In this document: positions 35,909 through 45,959 of the stretch, piece after piece | Numbering within the stretch: the stretch's first letter is position 1 | How the letters are laid out: every line of letters begins with the position of its first letter | Assembly: GCA_002471665.1 (NCBI GenBank) | Contig: DKQK01000040.1 | Span: 248,001 to 312,000 of the forward strand | Direction of reading: 5' to 3' | From: Gammaproteobacteria bacterium UBA7310 | GTDB lineage: Bacteria > Pseudomonadota > Gammaproteobacteria > Pseudomonadales > Ketobacteraceae | Length of the DNA: 64,000 nucleotides | Program-made: the position numbers and the translations under genes | The notes under the pieces: generated by a model | The model's database searches: none | Told to the model about the DNA's origin: nothing | Seen by the model: the letters and a program-made list of their open reading frames with translations, nothing else

Positions 35909-38361
35909 GGCTGTTCACCGCCCTCGCCGAAGCCAAGTTTGATCAGGGCCGAGCGGTGTGCCTGCAATTCAATACGCTGTTCTGCCAGGGCGCGATTAAT
36001 CAGTGTGTCGCAGCCGGGGATGTCATCAAACAGGCCGGATTGCAATTCATCGGGGCTGGTTTTATGCAGCAGTTCATTGAGTTTGATGTAGGCTGCGGTA
36101 TGATTTCCTGCGCTGAATTCCAGCCATATACCCATGACGGATAGCGTTAAAAAATGGACGGGAAACCCGTTTTGAACGGTCAGGTATAACAACTGTTGAT
36201 TGAGTTCCTGCGCGCGGTCCAGGTCGTGCTTGTTGCGATGGTAATAAATGCCGCACGTAAGCCAGCTAAAACGACTGATCCAATCATAATGGCAGTCTTC
36301 CCGCAGGCACAGGTTTACCCGTTCCAGTAGGTTGCTGTGCGTGGCGAGTTCCTCGCTCATCCGGCCATCGTTGACCATGACCGCCAGACGAAAGTGCTCC
36401 AGATGAAGCTGAGCATTGAAACGTTCGGCGCCATTGCTGCAGGCAATACCGTGCAAGAAGGCAAGCAGGCTTTTGGCAAGCGCGGTATCACCCTGGCGAA
36501 TGATTTCCCTTATGATCATCTGGTACACCATAAACTGGGTATCGGCAGGCATCCAGGTCAGGTTGATGTTGCACTGTGCCAGACCCAGTTCATAACCTGC
36601 TCCCCTGGTATCAGCCCGATACAGCAGATGGGCAAGTGTCACGCGCAGAAGCGATACACCGACGGCATTCGGATACCGCCAGTGCCTGGATAGTACCTGC
36701 TGAGCTTCTGCCAGTGCGTGGGCAGGATCGTTATTGAAAAAGTGCAGGCGGATGGCAATTTGCCGAGCCATACAAAAATTATATTCGTAGCCCAGCTCAT
36801 CGGAGATAGCGCAGGCTCCTGCAATATAGGCCTCCGCCTCCTGGCTATGAAGACGCTGCAGCTCAATATCCGCCAACAGGCTGTTCAGCGTTGCTCTGAG
36901 TGAGGTGTACACCGCGTTGTGTTTAGTAAGTTGTTTAAGATTTTCCACCAAATCATCATCCAGCCGGCATTGTTGTGAACGAATGGCGCCGTAGGCCACT
37001 GCGCAGTTTGCCTCTGCACCGTTCTGTGGTTGCTGTAAAACCTGAGCAATGGGTTTGTCCTGCAGAAGCTCTTGTAAAATAGCGTCTGATTGCAACAACC
37101 GCCCTGACATATTCATTAGCCAGCACCAGGCCAGTTTTGCCTGGGGCAATGTCTTCAGGCTGGGCTTACTATGGGATGTTTGGTTTTGGTTTAACGCTGC
37201 CAGATTGCCTGAACGCAGCCAGTGCACCAGGTTTTTTCGATAATACTCATCCTGGATGGCCGGATGTGGGTGATGGGCAGCAGTGATCATGCCATCGTTG
37301 TTGAAGCCGTTTTCGGTGAGCCAGGTGCAGGCGCCTGACACCAGTCTTTCGCGCTCCGTATGCGGCAGCATCTGAAAGCGATGAAGTAATCGTTGTTTAA
37401 TGAGCGGATTGTATTGGTAACACAGTGGATGCTCTGGAGTAACCTGTAACAGGAACAGGCTGCTCAGTACCGTATCCAGTGAACGTGGCAGTTCCGGTGC
37501 GCGAACATAGCTTTGGCAAAGCGCGGTATTAAATCGGTGCAGAAAAGCGGTTTGTGTAAGAAAACCCGTGGTAAGCTCGTCATAATAATCGATCAGGGTG
37601 TCCACCAGGTGATCGAACAACGCCCGGGTGGGCAGGTTCAGGTCGACGCCGGATGCAGTTGCTTTGGTGAGGCATAGCTGCGCCAATTTGACACCCGCGG
37701 GCCAGCCGTGGGTGACTTGGGAAATAATCTGATTGAACGCTTGATGGGCGGCGTTTTTACTCAGGAACACCCGTTGTTCCTTGGCGTTGAAATACAACTG
37801 ATCCTGGGTGATGAGGTAGCAGTCCGCGTCAACCTGGATATCCTTGAATAGGGCACTGTAGGTACTGGCCGCAACCATCCAGTGTACGTTGCTGGCGTTC
37901 AACATCAACTCAATGAAACGCTGGTACCATGGCAAGCCGGAGATCAGCTGCAGATCGTCAACGATGATGGTAATGGGGTGGTCCAGCCTGGTCAGAGCCT
38001 GCAAAAACAAATCCAGGAATACATGGGGTTCCTGTTCCTCATCGCCAAATTCATGACACAAAACAGGCCCGTTAAAATCCGGTATTACCCGCTGAACCGC
38101 GCTGACCAAATGATGAAAAAATCCGTTTGCACTGGTGTCTTCTTCAGCTAAAGAGAGCCAGGCGCAGTTGCTCGGGTTACGGCTATAGTACTGTTGCAGC
38201 AGTGTGGTTTTGCCACTGCCGATTGGAGCCAGCAATGCTCTTATATTGGTATGGCGATGCTGATGCAACGCATCCAGCAAGTGATGGCGTGGTACCAGAT
38301 CACGGTGCTCTGCCGGTACAAAACAGCTGGTATCCAAAACGGCGGACAGAAACGTGGGCAT
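35905..38361 (-). CDS. MalT-like STAND ATPase without a LuxR DNA-binding domain
   Basis: This 818-residue protein has a P-loop (APIGSGKTT near 46), a Walker B-like ITIIVDDLQLI near 152, the winged-helix and arm segments of MalT-type STAND proteins, and then about 450 residues of helical TPR-like repeats. MalT-family regulators end in a LuxR helix-turn-helix. Here the chain ends at KLGFGEGGEQP with no such domain, and the DNA beyond is the overlapping lysR gene. It may act through another regulator or as a non-transcriptional switch. No close neighbour supplies an obvious partner. Confidence 0.82.
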   Translation of the reverse strand: MPTFLSAVLDTSCFVPAEHRDLVPRHHLLDALHQHRHTNIRALLAPIGSGKTTLLQQYYSRNPSNCAWLSLAEEDTSANGFFHHLVSAVQRVIPDFNGPVLCHEFGDEEQEPHVFLDLFLQALTRLDHPITIIVDDLQLISGLPWYQRFIELMLNASNVHWMVAASTYSALFKDIQVDADCYLITQDQLYFNAKEQRVFLSKNAAHQAFNQIISQVTHGWPAGVKLAQLCLTKATASGVDLNLPTRALFDHLVDTLIDYYDELTTGFLTQTAFLHRFNTALCQSYVRAPELPRSLDTVLSSLFLLQVTPEHPLCYQYNPLIKQRLLHRFQMLPHTERERLVSGACTWLTENGFNNDGMITAAHHPHPAIQDEYYRKNLVHWLRSGNLAALNQNQTSHSKPSLKTLPQAKLAWCWLMNMSGRLLQSDAILQELLQDKPIAQVLQQPQNGAEANCAVAYGAIRSQQCRLDDDLVENLKQLTKHNAVYTSLRATLNSLLADIELQRLHSQEAEAYIAGACAISDELGYEYNFCMARQIAIRLHFFNNDPAHALAEAQQVLSRHWRYPNAVGVSLLRVTLAHLLYRADTRGAGYELGLAQCNINLTWMPADTQFMVYQMIIREIIRQGDTALAKSLLAFLHGIACSNGAERFNAQLHLEHFRLAVMVNDGRMSEELATHSNLLERVNLCLREDCHYDWISRFSWLTCGIYYHRNKHDLDRAQELNQQLLYLTVQNGFPVHFLTLSVMGIWLEFSAGNHTAAYIKLNELLHKTSPDELQSGLFDDIPGCDTLINRALAEQRIELQAHRSALIKLGFGEGGEQP

Positions 38362-38691
38362 ACCCTTCTCAAACTACTTGAATTATTGTTATGTAGCAGT
38401 GTTGTGATGGAGCCAAAAGAGAATACTGGTGGGTAGTTTGATCCTGTGTTGCGTAACCCGGGTCCGTAATCAACAGTAGACAGAAGGCTGACGTTTATAT
38501 AAGGCCAGAAATGGTGCAATTATTCAAGGGGTAAAAGAACTAACCACGTTAGCAAACACCTTTTAACCATGCCTGTACCTATCATGCCTGCACGAATCAG
38601 GAGCCGCCTGCTACAAAAAAGTAAAAGCCCGGACAGAGCCGGGCTTTTACTTTTCTGGGCTTGTGTAGTTCCGGATGCTCAGGCGGAGCGA
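38362..38691. other. 330-base intergenic region with glcB terminator
   Basis: This region contains the promoter region of the STAND gene on its left and the glcB terminator (38616-38655) on its right. No additional gene or RNA was recognised. Confidence 0.5.
38616..38655. terminator. Terminator downstream of glcB
   Basis: The 12-base perfect stem GTAAAAGCCCGG/CCGGGCTTTTAC (38621-38632 and 38639-38650) has a six-base loop and A-/T-rich flanks. It serves glcB on the minus strand and is symmetrical enough to work both ways. Confidence 0.9.
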
Positions 38692-40866
38692 TTAGCAGCC
38701 GTATTTGGCTTTTGCTTCCCGGCGGCGGCGATGCAGAACCGGCTCGGTGTAGCCACTGGGCTGCTTGCAGCCTTCCAGTACCAGCTCACAGGCTGCTTCA
38801 AATGCGACACCGTTGAAGTCTGGCGCCATATTACGATAGCTGGGGTCACCGGCATTCTGGCGATCCACAACGGCCGCCATCCTGCGCAGGGTTTCCAATA
38901 CCTGTTCTTCGGTGCAAATACCGTGACGCAGCCAGTTGGCAACGTGCTGACTGGAAATCCGCAGGGTGGCACGATCTTCCATCAGGCCCACGTCGTTGAT
39001 GTCCGGTACCTTGGAGCAACCTACACCCTGATCAATCCAGCGCACCATGTAACCCAGTATGCCCTGGGCGTTATTATCCAGTTCTTTCTGGATCGCCTCG
39101 GTGGTCAGAGAAGATGAGTCTGTCATCACCGGCACGGTCAGAATATCGTCCAGGTTGGCCCGCGCACGGTTCTTCAGTTCTTCCTGCATGCCTGCCACAC
39201 TGACTTTGTGATAGTGCATTACGTGCAGAGTGGCGGCGGTTGGAGAGGGCACCCAGGCACAACTTGCACCGGCTTTGGGGTGGCCAATCTTGGCGTCCAT
39301 CATGGCGGCCATCTCGTCGGGCATGGCCCACATACCTTTACCTATCTGGGCACGGCCTTTCAGACCACACTCCAGGCCGATGTCAACGTTCCAGTCTTCA
39401 TAAGCATTGATCCAGGGCTGGGCTTTCATGTCGGTTTTCTTGATCATGGGGCCGGCTTCCATGGAGGTATGGATTTCATCGCCGGTGCGGTCCAGGAAGC
39501 CGGTGTTGATGAAAATAACCCGGTCTTTGGCTTCACGAATGCAGGCTTTCAGGTTTATCGTGGTGCGGCGTTCTTCATCCATAATGCCGATCTTCAGTGT
39601 GTTGGCTGCCAGGCCCAGTGCCTGTTCCACCCGACCAAACAGCTCCACCGCAAAGGCCACTTCCTCGGGGCCGTGCATTTTGGGTTTCACAATATAGACG
39701 CTGCCTTCCCGTGAATTGCGGAATGGGCCATTGCCTTTCAGGTCGTGGATGGCAATCAAGGAGGTCACCATTGCATCCAGAATGCCTTCCGGGATTTCCT
39801 CGCCGTTGTAGAGGATGGCTTCGTTGGTCATCAGGTGGCCCACGTTGCGGACCAGCAACAGAGAGCGGCCGGGTAACACCAGTTTGCCACCATTGCTGGC
39901 GGTAAACTCTCGGTCAGGATTCATCACCCGGGTCAGCTGCTTGCCGCCCTTGTCGAAGGATTCGGACAAGTCACCTTTCATCAGGCCCAACCAGTTGCGG
40001 TAGACCACGCACTTGTCTTCCGCATCCACTGCAGCCACGGAGTCTTCACAATCCTGGATGGTGGTGATGGCGGATTCCAGGCACAGGTCGTTGACACCGG
40101 CGGCATCGTCTTTGCCGATGGCACCGTTTTTGTCAATCTGGATTTCAATATGCAGATTGTTGTTGCACAGCAGGATCGAGGAAGGCTCGATCTCGGCACC
40201 TTTATAGCCGACAAATTTCTCCGCCTGGGCCAGGCCGGTCTCAGAGCCGTCCTTAAGTGCTACAACCAGTTGACCGCCCTTTACAAAGTAGGCGGTGGCA
40301 TCTTCGTGCTGACCGCTGGCCAGGGGGGCCGCCTCGTTGAGGAACGCACGGGCGTAAGCGATAACCTTGTTGCCGCGCACTGGGTTATAGCCTTTACCCT
40401 TTTCCGCTCCACCTTCTTCGGAGATCACATTGGTACCGTACAGCGCATCATACAGGCTGCCCCAGCGCGCGTTGGCCGCGTTCAGTGCGTATCGGGCGTT
40501 CATCACAGGCACCACCAGTTGGGGGCCGGCGATGGTGGCAATTTCGGGATCGACATTGGAGGTGGCAACCTCAAAGTCATCGCCTTCGGGCAGCAGATAT
40601 TCCAGTTCGGTCAGAAAGGCTTTGTATTCTGCCATGTCGATGGCCTGGCCGGCGCGCGCCTGGTGCCAGGCATCAATTTTGGCCTGGATATCATCACGCT
40701 TGGCCAGCAGAGCTTTGTTCTTGGGGGCCAGTTCCGCGACAATTTTTTCCAGTTCCGCCCAAAAATGTGCCGGTTCGACACCGGTGCCCGGTGCGATTTC
40801 ATTGGCTACCAGATCGTGCAATTGGGTAGCGATTTCTAGACCACCGATTTTGGTGCGTGCTGTCAT
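38692..40866 (-). CDS. glcB: Malate synthase G
   Basis: This protein of 724 residues is of the single-chain G-type, which condenses glyoxylate with acetyl-CoA to malate. Recognisable parts are the N-terminal clasp domain, [16 protein letters not shown], the Mg-binding [20 protein letters not shown] region, [19 protein letters not shown] and [18 protein letters not shown]. It supports growth on acetate and fatty acids via the glyoxylate shunt, consistent with the lipid-degrading genes nearby. The start at 40866 has GGAGG eight bases upstream. Confidence 0.97.
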   Translation of the reverse strand: MTARTKIGGLEIATQLHDLVANEIAPGTGVEPAHFWAELEKIVAELAPKNKALLAKRDDIQAKIDAWHQARAGQAIDMAEYKAFLTELEYLLPEGDDFEVATSNVDPEIATIAGPQLVVPVMNARYALNAANARWGSLYDALYGTNVISEEGGAEKGKGYNPVRGNKVIAYARAFLNEAAPLASGQHEDATAYFVKGGQLVVALKDGSETGLAQAEKFVGYKGAEIEPSSILLCNNNLHIEIQIDKNGAIGKDDAAGVNDLCLESAITTIQDCEDSVAAVDAEDKCVVYRNWLGLMKGDLSESFDKGGKQLTRVMNPDREFTASNGGKLVLPGRSLLLVRNVGHLMTNEAILYNGEEIPEGILDAMVTSLIAIHDLKGNGPFRNSREGSVYIVKPKMHGPEEVAFAVELFGRVEQALGLAANTLKIGIMDEERRTTINLKACIREAKDRVIFINTGFLDRTGDEIHTSMEAGPMIKKTDMKAQPWINAYEDWNVDIGLECGLKGRAQIGKGMWAMPDEMAAMMDAKIGHPKAGASCAWVPSPTAATLHVMHYHKVSVAGMQEELKNRARANLDDILTVPVMTDSSSLTTEAIQKELDNNAQGILGYMVRWIDQGVGCSKVPDINDVGLMEDRATLRISSQHVANWLRHGICTEEQVLETLRRMAAVVDRQNAGDPSYRNMAPDFNGVAFEAACELVLEGCKQPSGYTEPVLHRRRREAKAKYGC

Positions 40867-40946
40867 CGTAGTTGCCTCCAAGTGTCCACCTCTGCCAGTA
40901 AAAACAGGGGCTTGGTTATGTAAAGCGTATTTTGCAAAGGGCTGGG

Positions 40947-40975
40947 ATAATGCAGTTTAGACGGAAGTGTGTCAA
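40947..40975 (-). promoter_or_regulatory. Putative sigma-70 promoter of glcB
   Basis: On the minus strand TTGACA (complement at 40970-40975) is followed after 17 bases by CATTAT (40947-40952). Transcription would start about 75 bases before the glcB start codon. Confidence 0.55.
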
Positions 40976-41039
40976 ATAGTTTCCCCGATGACCAATAAGT
41001 CATGGTGATAGTGATTATTGACCTCCTAAATGGGTCGGT

Positions 41040-41861
41040 TTAATCGACTATATCTGCCCGAATTTGCAGGGATTTTTCCCCTGATCCGGTGCGACGGGTA
41101 GAGTAGGAAACGGCGTTGGAGGCATCTTGGGTGGAACGGGTTGTACCTGCCAACGGGGTCCAGATTCCGGGCTCAACCACCACGATGGTCTGGGCGTCCA
41201 TTTTCTGGATTTGATTGTCGCTGTTGCGCTTCATGCGTTGATTGCTGGTGTAGACCTCGATGCGGACCCGGTCTTTCACCAGCTTGGGTACCACGTACAA
41301 TTGGTTGCTGACAGAGCGGTATTCTTTCACAGTGCCCGTTTGCAAGGGCCCCAGAAACACAAACTGGTCAACCGGTACATCCTTGCCCACCTCCAGCACA
41401 CCCTGTTCACCTTCCAAAACCCGGATCTGATGATCGGCACTGTCCACATGGGTGCTGAAGCGGTTTTTGTTCACTACCTGCACGTCGACACCAGACTCCC
41501 GGCTGGACCCTTTGTAGACCACTATTTGCCCTTGTGCTGACTGATTCTGTGCCTCCAACTGGCTGTTATCCGCGTAGCGCAGTGAGACCTGAATATTTTT
41601 AAGTGGGCGGTCGATCTCCTGTAACACCGCAAGCAGTTCATCCTGCACGGCGGGGCTTGCCTTCACAAACAGCTTGTTGTGATAGGCGGTGACTTTATCG
41701 TCCGGACCCAGCAGGGGTTCCAGAATGGGTACCAGTTTGTTGGCGGGCAGATAGGTTTCGTAGATCTCCGTGGTTTGCTGGGCCCGGGCGTAGTTGGCAG
41801 CAACAATGGTAAACAGCATCAGCAGCAGGGTGCCGACACGATGAATCGTGCGTGAATTCAC
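41040..41861 (-). CDS. Secretin N-domain-like periplasmic protein
   Basis: This 273-residue protein has a signal peptide (cleavage near ARA/QQT). The first domain (about 33-95, ETYLPANKLVPILEPLLGPDDKVTAYHNKLFV... LAVLQEIDRP) matches the short N domains of type II/IV secretins, but there is no secretin pore domain. The second half is beta-rich. It could be a pilus- or secretion-associated assembly factor; that is inference. Its start overlaps the end of the next upstream gene by four bases. Confidence 0.7.
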   Translation of the reverse strand: MNSRTIHRVGTLLLMLFTIVAANYARAQQTTEIYETYLPANKLVPILEPLLGPDDKVTAYHNKLFVKASPAVQDELLAVLQEIDRPLKNIQVSLRYADNSQLEAQNQSAQGQIVVYKGSSRESGVDVQVVNKNRFSTHVDSADHQIRVLEGEQGVLEVGKDVPVDQFVFLGPLQTGTVKEYRSVSNQLYVVPKLVKDRVRIEVYTSNQRMKRNSDNQIQKMDAQTIVVVEPGIWTPLAGTTRSTQDASNAVSYSTRRTGSGEKSLQIRADIVD

Positions 41862-42379
41862 AGAGCCAGCCTCCTAAGCTCAGTACAGGGCTGGCTGCGC
41901 TCCCAGATCTCGTTGAACTGGCGCCCGTATTTGACTGCGTCCGGTACCGAGCGAAATTCACAGTGTCCTCGCATGTTGCCCAGGGCAAAGCGTTTCACCA
42001 TGCCCATATCATCAACAATCAGGTATTCGTCGGTGATCTCTTCGTATTCGCGGGGCAGGCTGCGGATTTCGCAGCGGGTGGGCAGGCGTTTTTGCAACTC
42101 CACCAGGCGATGACCCAGTTTGGCTGCTTTGTCGGGGTCTTTCAGAATAATGTTGACTGTGAAACCGCGGTGCTCCTTGAACAGTGGTGACAGCAGATCC
42201 AGAAAAGCCTCCCGGTCATAGAAGCCGTGTTCCAGCTCTTGGGTGAAGATTTTAACCTGGCGTTTGGCTTGAGGCACCATGGCGTCAAGGACAGTCTGAA
42301 ATTCCTCCAGCGTCTCCAGCAGGTGGGTGCCGGCGCTTTCGCCCAATTCCATTTCTTTTGCTTTGAGTTCGATGGACAT
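41858..42379 (-). CDS. DUF7931-like hypothetical protein, 173 residues
   Basis: This soluble protein has no signal peptide. A central RQVKIFTQELEHGFYDREAFLDLLSPL segment and a later EYLIVDDMGMVKRF segment resemble the phospholipase-D-like DUF7931 fold without catalytic HKD motifs. The function is unknown. It is translated just ahead of the secretin-N-like gene with an ATGA overlap, so the two are functionally linked. Confidence 0.65.
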   Translation of the reverse strand: MSIELKAKEMELGESAGTHLLETLEEFQTVLDAMVPQAKRQVKIFTQELEHGFYDREAFLDLLSPLFKEHRGFTVNIILKDPDKAAKLGHRLVELQKRLPTRCEIRSLPREYEEITDEYLIVDDMGMVKRFALGNMRGHCEFRSVPDAVKYGRQFNEIWERSQPCTELRRLAL

Positions 42380-42634
42380 AGCGGTGTATTCGTTGGTGAA
42401 TGGCTTTAAGTTAACTCAATACTAACAACAATCCCTGTGATGAAAGTATGAACTCTGTCCGGTTACAGCATTTGTTTAGCTGGCTGCGCTGTTATTGGCC
42501 TGCCTGACCTGCAGTATAGCTGCTTTCGGCGCGGATGTGGGGGGCTTGGCCCTGTGGTGTTGTGGGCGTTGGGGGCGGGAAGGAGCAGGAGGAACAGGGT
42601 AGATGATGTTTCCTCCTGCTTCGACAAAAACGAT

Positions 42635-43846
42635 TTAGTAGACCAGCTGCAACTGAAAGCGATTGTTCATCTGTTCTACATTATCCTCGTCACCGTCCAC
42701 CACTTCCAGGCGCCAGCGCACCGTCAATCCCGGTTGCCATTGGTCCAGCTTGTAGGTGATATCCAGGTCGGTGGCGTTACGGTCAACGGCTTGTTCGTAG
42801 TCGAACACGGCATAGCTCGCCTTGAAGGCCAGGGCATTCCACTGATGGTTAAAGGTGAGCTTGCTGGCTTCGCCTGCGTCCACGTTTTCCAGGGTGGTTA
42901 GCATGTTGTTGGTGAAGATGGGGCTGGTGGAAAAGGAGTAGGGCGTGAGAAAGGCGCCGTTGTTAAAACTGTCTTCATCTTCTGATACTGAATTGTAAGC
43001 CAGGGTCAGTTTGGAGCTGCCGAACTTGATGCCGCCCTGAATGCCGTACAGATCCGAGCTTACTGTGCCCAGTAGCTCATCCCCGGTGTCGGATTGGGTT
43101 ACGTACTGGGCGGCGATAAAGGGGGTAATCGATCCTGAACTGGCAAACGTATAGTCAGCGTGGCCATACAGAGTTGTGAATAAATCGCTGTAATTGTAGT
43201 ACCACAGGGCAAGATTGAGTTCATTCTGGGCAAATTTGACTCCTGCTGCCGTGGTGCCGGCGGTGGATGCCGGATCAACCCCGTAGCGGCCGGTAGACCA
43301 ACGCCCCACATCCACAAAATCGGCGCTGTTACGATTTTTGATTGTGTTGATGTGCGTCAGTTCGAAGGTGATGTTGTCCAGAGATTGGTTGGACAGGCTG
43401 GCGGCCTCAAAGGTAAAGGGGATAATGAACGCATCACCGGCGTTGGCAAAGGGCGTGTTGATTTTCTGGCGGCCAACGGTAAAGGTTGAATCCAGCATGG
43501 TGGTGGTGATGTAAGCTTCACCCAATACCTCCAGTTCGCTGCCAAGACGCTTATTGACCTTGGCCGGGTCATCGTCGTTGGTACCCAGATCCTGTGCCGT
43601 ATAGTATCCCAATCCAAATTTCAGGCTGTACCATTGGGCACTTTCGGCGCGCAATGCGCCACCCAATGCAAATGCAGATTCGTCCGTGGCACCCTCAGCT
43701 TCATAGTCCCGGGTATTGTAATAAGCTCTGATGTTGCCATTTACGGTGCCGTTCTGAAGTGCGGCTTGAAAATCGTCTGCCTGTGCGGTTGGACATAAAA
43801 CGTAGGCGCAAAGAAGCCCCAATGACGAAACTTTTTCAGTTCTCAT
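42635..43846 (-). CDS. OprD-family-like outer-membrane porin
   Basis: This 403-residue barrel has a signal peptide (cleavage near AQA/DDF). The typical OprD opening (FQAALQNGTVNGNIRAYYNTRDY) and many strands with glycine-aromatic patterns are present, and it ends in LQLVY. Such porins take up small organic anions or amino acids. The substrate is unknown. It lies downstream of the large redox cluster but is separated from it by a 394-base gap. Confidence 0.83.
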   Translation of the reverse strand: MRTEKVSSLGLLCAYVLCPTAQADDFQAALQNGTVNGNIRAYYNTRDYEAEGATDESAFALGGALRAESAQWYSLKFGLGYYTAQDLGTNDDDPAKVNKRLGSELEVLGEAYITTTMLDSTFTVGRQKINTPFANAGDAFIIPFTFEAASLSNQSLDNITFELTHINTIKNRNSADFVDVGRWSTGRYGVDPASTAGTTAAGVKFAQNELNLALWYYNYSDLFTTLYGHADYTFASSGSITPFIAAQYVTQSDTGDELLGTVSSDLYGIQGGIKFGSSKLTLAYNSVSEDEDSFNNGAFLTPYSFSTSPIFTNNMLTTLENVDAGEASKLTFNHQWNALAFKASYAVFDYEQAVDRNATDLDITYKLDQWQPGLTVRWRLEVVDGDEDNVEQMNNRFQLQLVY

Positions 43847-44240
43847 TTCATAACTCCTGAATGTAAAACGTACTCAAAATGGTGTCTGTGTGTTGGTGAT
43901 GCGGTCTCTAAAGTTGTATTAACCTGTGATATCAAGCACCTAATACAATGCGAAATCAGTGCCACCGCTTTGGCTGTAGTAGGGCGCAAGCCCTTAACTC
44001 TCTGAATGCTAAAGATAAAAATGCGTAACGCTGGCCGCAGGGTGGGTTGTCTGAAAAATGAAGAACAGATGACTGTTTTGTTACTGCAAGTGGTAGCGTT
44101 AAAAAAAGGCAATCTTATTTTTATCGTGCACGCTATGGGGGCCGTGTTGATGCTTCTGTTTAGAACAACTAGTACAAGTGTGTACCGGGGCCGCTCTGAA
44201 AAACTACAGCAGGTGACCCCGGGTCAAAGGGCGCGCCATA
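43847..44240. other. 394-base intergenic region between porin and yeiH-like gene
   Basis: Upstream control of the porin lies here. A short perfect palindrome (TGACCC-C-GGGTCA, 44214-44226) sits just beyond the yeiH-like stop codon, with a TTTTT about 15 bases further on the minus strand. It is a weak terminator candidate. An 89-codon open frame on the minus strand lacks coding character and is not called. Confidence 0.45.
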
Positions 44241-45245
44241 TCAAGACTGAGTGATGATCAGAAAAGACAGTGCTGCGATGAACAGGGTATTCAGAAGCAC
44301 CAGCGTGAGTGGTTTCTTGTCGATGGTCAGCAGATCCAGCAGGTTGGTGCGGGTACCCAGTGCAGCCATGGCCATCAGCAGGCAAAACTGCGATAGCGAT
44401 CCCATGCCGGAGGTGAGCGTGGGGGGCAGGGTAAAGAGATTGTTCGCCAACAGAATGACCACGAACGCAAGCAGAAACAGTGGGCAACGTTGCAGCAGGG
44501 AGGTACCGCTTGCGCTGTCTTTATTGATGACGAAACTCACCAGCATTAACACTGGAACCAGTAGTGATACCCGCAGCATTTTGGTGTAGATGGCAGCCTC
44601 CGAAACCGCCGGTGAAATCATCTCGCCGGCGCCAATGGCCTGGGCGACATCGTGAATGGTGGTGCCCAGGAATAAGCCCATGGCGTCTGCTGGCATGCCC
44701 AGTTTGGTGATAAAGGCGGGGTACAGAATCATGGCCAGGGTGCTGATGCAGGTGACCCCCATTAAGGTGCAGGCAACCTGAGATGTGGCCAGTCGTCTGG
44801 CGGGTAGAATCGCAAGCAGTGCCATGGCCGCTGATACCCCACAAATCGCAACGGCAATGCCTGCCAGCAATGACATGGGCGTATCCACCTTCAGTAATTT
44901 ACCCACACTCAGGCTGAACAACAATGTGCCTGCCACCGCCGCCATTACCAGCAGCAAAGGCAACGTACCCAGGCTGCCGATTTGCTCAAAGGTGATGCGT
45001 ATGCCCAGCAGGGCCACACCCACTCTGAGGATAGTGGTGGCGGTGCAGTCCAGGCCGGGTTTGAAGTCGTGGTGTTTGATGATGTTGTTGAAGGCCATGC
45101 CCAGCAGTACAGTGGTCAGTATCAAAGGGCTGCCATAGTGCTCGCTGATATGATGAGCCGCAAAGACGACAACCAGGCAGAACAGGATGCCGGGCAGAAG
45201 GGCTAATGTCAGACTGCGGGCATCGCCAAGTTGATGTTTTATCAT
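44241..45245 (-). CDS. YeiH-family putative sulfate/sulfur-anion exporter
   Basis: This 334-residue inner-membrane protein has about ten hydrophobic helices and the family motifs ALLGIRITFEQIG, GVSAAMALLAILPAR and FLGTTIHDVAQAIGAG. YeiH-family proteins are annotated as putative sulfate exporters and occur beside sulfonate-degradation genes. As last gene of the minus-strand cluster it may discharge sulfite or sulfate made by the flavoprotein pathway. The exported ion is not shown by the sequence. Confidence 0.88.
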   Translation of the reverse strand: MIKHQLGDARSLTLALLPGILFCLVVVFAAHHISEHYGSPLILTTVLLGMAFNNIIKHHDFKPGLDCTATTILRVGVALLGIRITFEQIGSLGTLPLLLVMAAVAGTLLFSLSVGKLLKVDTPMSLLAGIAVAICGVSAAMALLAILPARRLATSQVACTLMGVTCISTLAMILYPAFITKLGMPADAMGLFLGTTIHDVAQAIGAGEMISPAVSEAAIYTKMLRVSLLVPVLMLVSFVINKDSASGTSLLQRCPLFLLAFVVILLANNLFTLPPTLTSGMGSLSQFCLLMAMAALGTRTNLLDLLTIDKKPLTLVLLNTLFIAALSFLIITQS

Positions 45246-45257
45246 CGCAGCACTTGA

Positions 45258-45578
45258 TCAGGAATCCAGGTGTTGAAGGGCTCTGCCTGCTTCGATGGCA
45301 CGCAGATAAGCCCAGGGAAACACGCCGCGATCATGACCGTCACCGAAGATGATTTGCAGGCCGGCAATGCCGGCCATTTGCACATCGGCGATAGCCGTGT
45401 TGTCAGTGATCAGGCGTGTACCAATAAGGTTGCGGGCCCGGCAGCCGGAGCAGGCACAGAATTGGCGCAGCATTGCTCCAGACAACCGTGTGGCACTGCC
45501 ATCGGCCCAGCTGATGTCCAGCTCGGCACTGGCCTTATGCAATGTTATGTCAATGGGGTGAAGGCTATTATCCGTCAT
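45258..45578 (-). CDS. DUF971 (GBBH-like N-terminal) domain protein
   Basis: This 106-residue protein has the DUF971 pattern: [26 protein letters not shown] with a Cys-x2-Cys pair, and [15 protein letters not shown]. The domain occurs alone, in gamma-butyrobetaine hydroxylase, or fused to Mrp/ApbC Fe-S carriers, so it may help Fe-S or metal handling for the ferredoxins encoded next to it. Its start overlaps the ferredoxin stop codon (ATGA). Confidence 0.85.
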   Translation of the reverse strand: MTDNSLHPIDITLHKASAELDISWADGSATRLSGAMLRQFCACSGCRARNLIGTRLITDNTAIADVQMAGIAGLQIIFGDGHDRGVFPWAYLRAIEAGRALQHLDS

Positions 45579-45904
45579 AGATGCTCAATCAGTTGATCAC
45601 GTTTGTTGGGTAGATCCGCCCACTCTTCTGCTTCCGGTAGCGGGGGGCATTTGCTGTCGATGACAGGCCAGTCCTGTGCCAGTTTTGCGTTCAGTTCAAT
45701 GTATTCTTCCATGTCCGGAGGCAGGTCGGATTCATCAAAGATGGCTTCCACCGGACATTCAGGCACGCACAGTGCACAATCGATACACTCTTCGGGATCG
45801 ATCACCAGGAAATTCGGGCCCTCATGAAAACAGTCGACGGGGCAGACTTCCACGCAGTCGGTGTACTTGCAGCGGATACATTGTTCGGTTACCACAAAGG
45901 TCAT
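45575..45904 (-). CDS. FdxA-type 7Fe ferredoxin
   Basis: This 109-residue ferredoxin resembles Azotobacter ferredoxin I: the first Cys set [17 protein letters not shown] (3Fe-4S type) is followed by [12 protein letters not shown] (4Fe-4S) and a long C-terminal extension. It is a low-potential electron carrier. Within the cluster it could connect the AprA-like flavoprotein to the electron chain. Confidence 0.92.
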   Translation of the reverse strand: MTFVVTEQCIRCKYTDCVEVCPVDCFHEGPNFLVIDPEECIDCALCVPECPVEAIFDESDLPPDMEEYIELNAKLAQDWPVIDSKCPPLPEAEEWADLPNKRDQLIEHL

Positions 45905-45959
45905 GGGGTTCTCCTATGGCACGTATTGCTTTCAGCTTTTATTCAGGCAGTGCTCCGGC

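Noticed and set aside
43843..44112. 89-codon minus-strand open frame upstream of the porin
   Set aside because: It is low in coding character, has no ribosome binding site and lies in an AT-rich control region.
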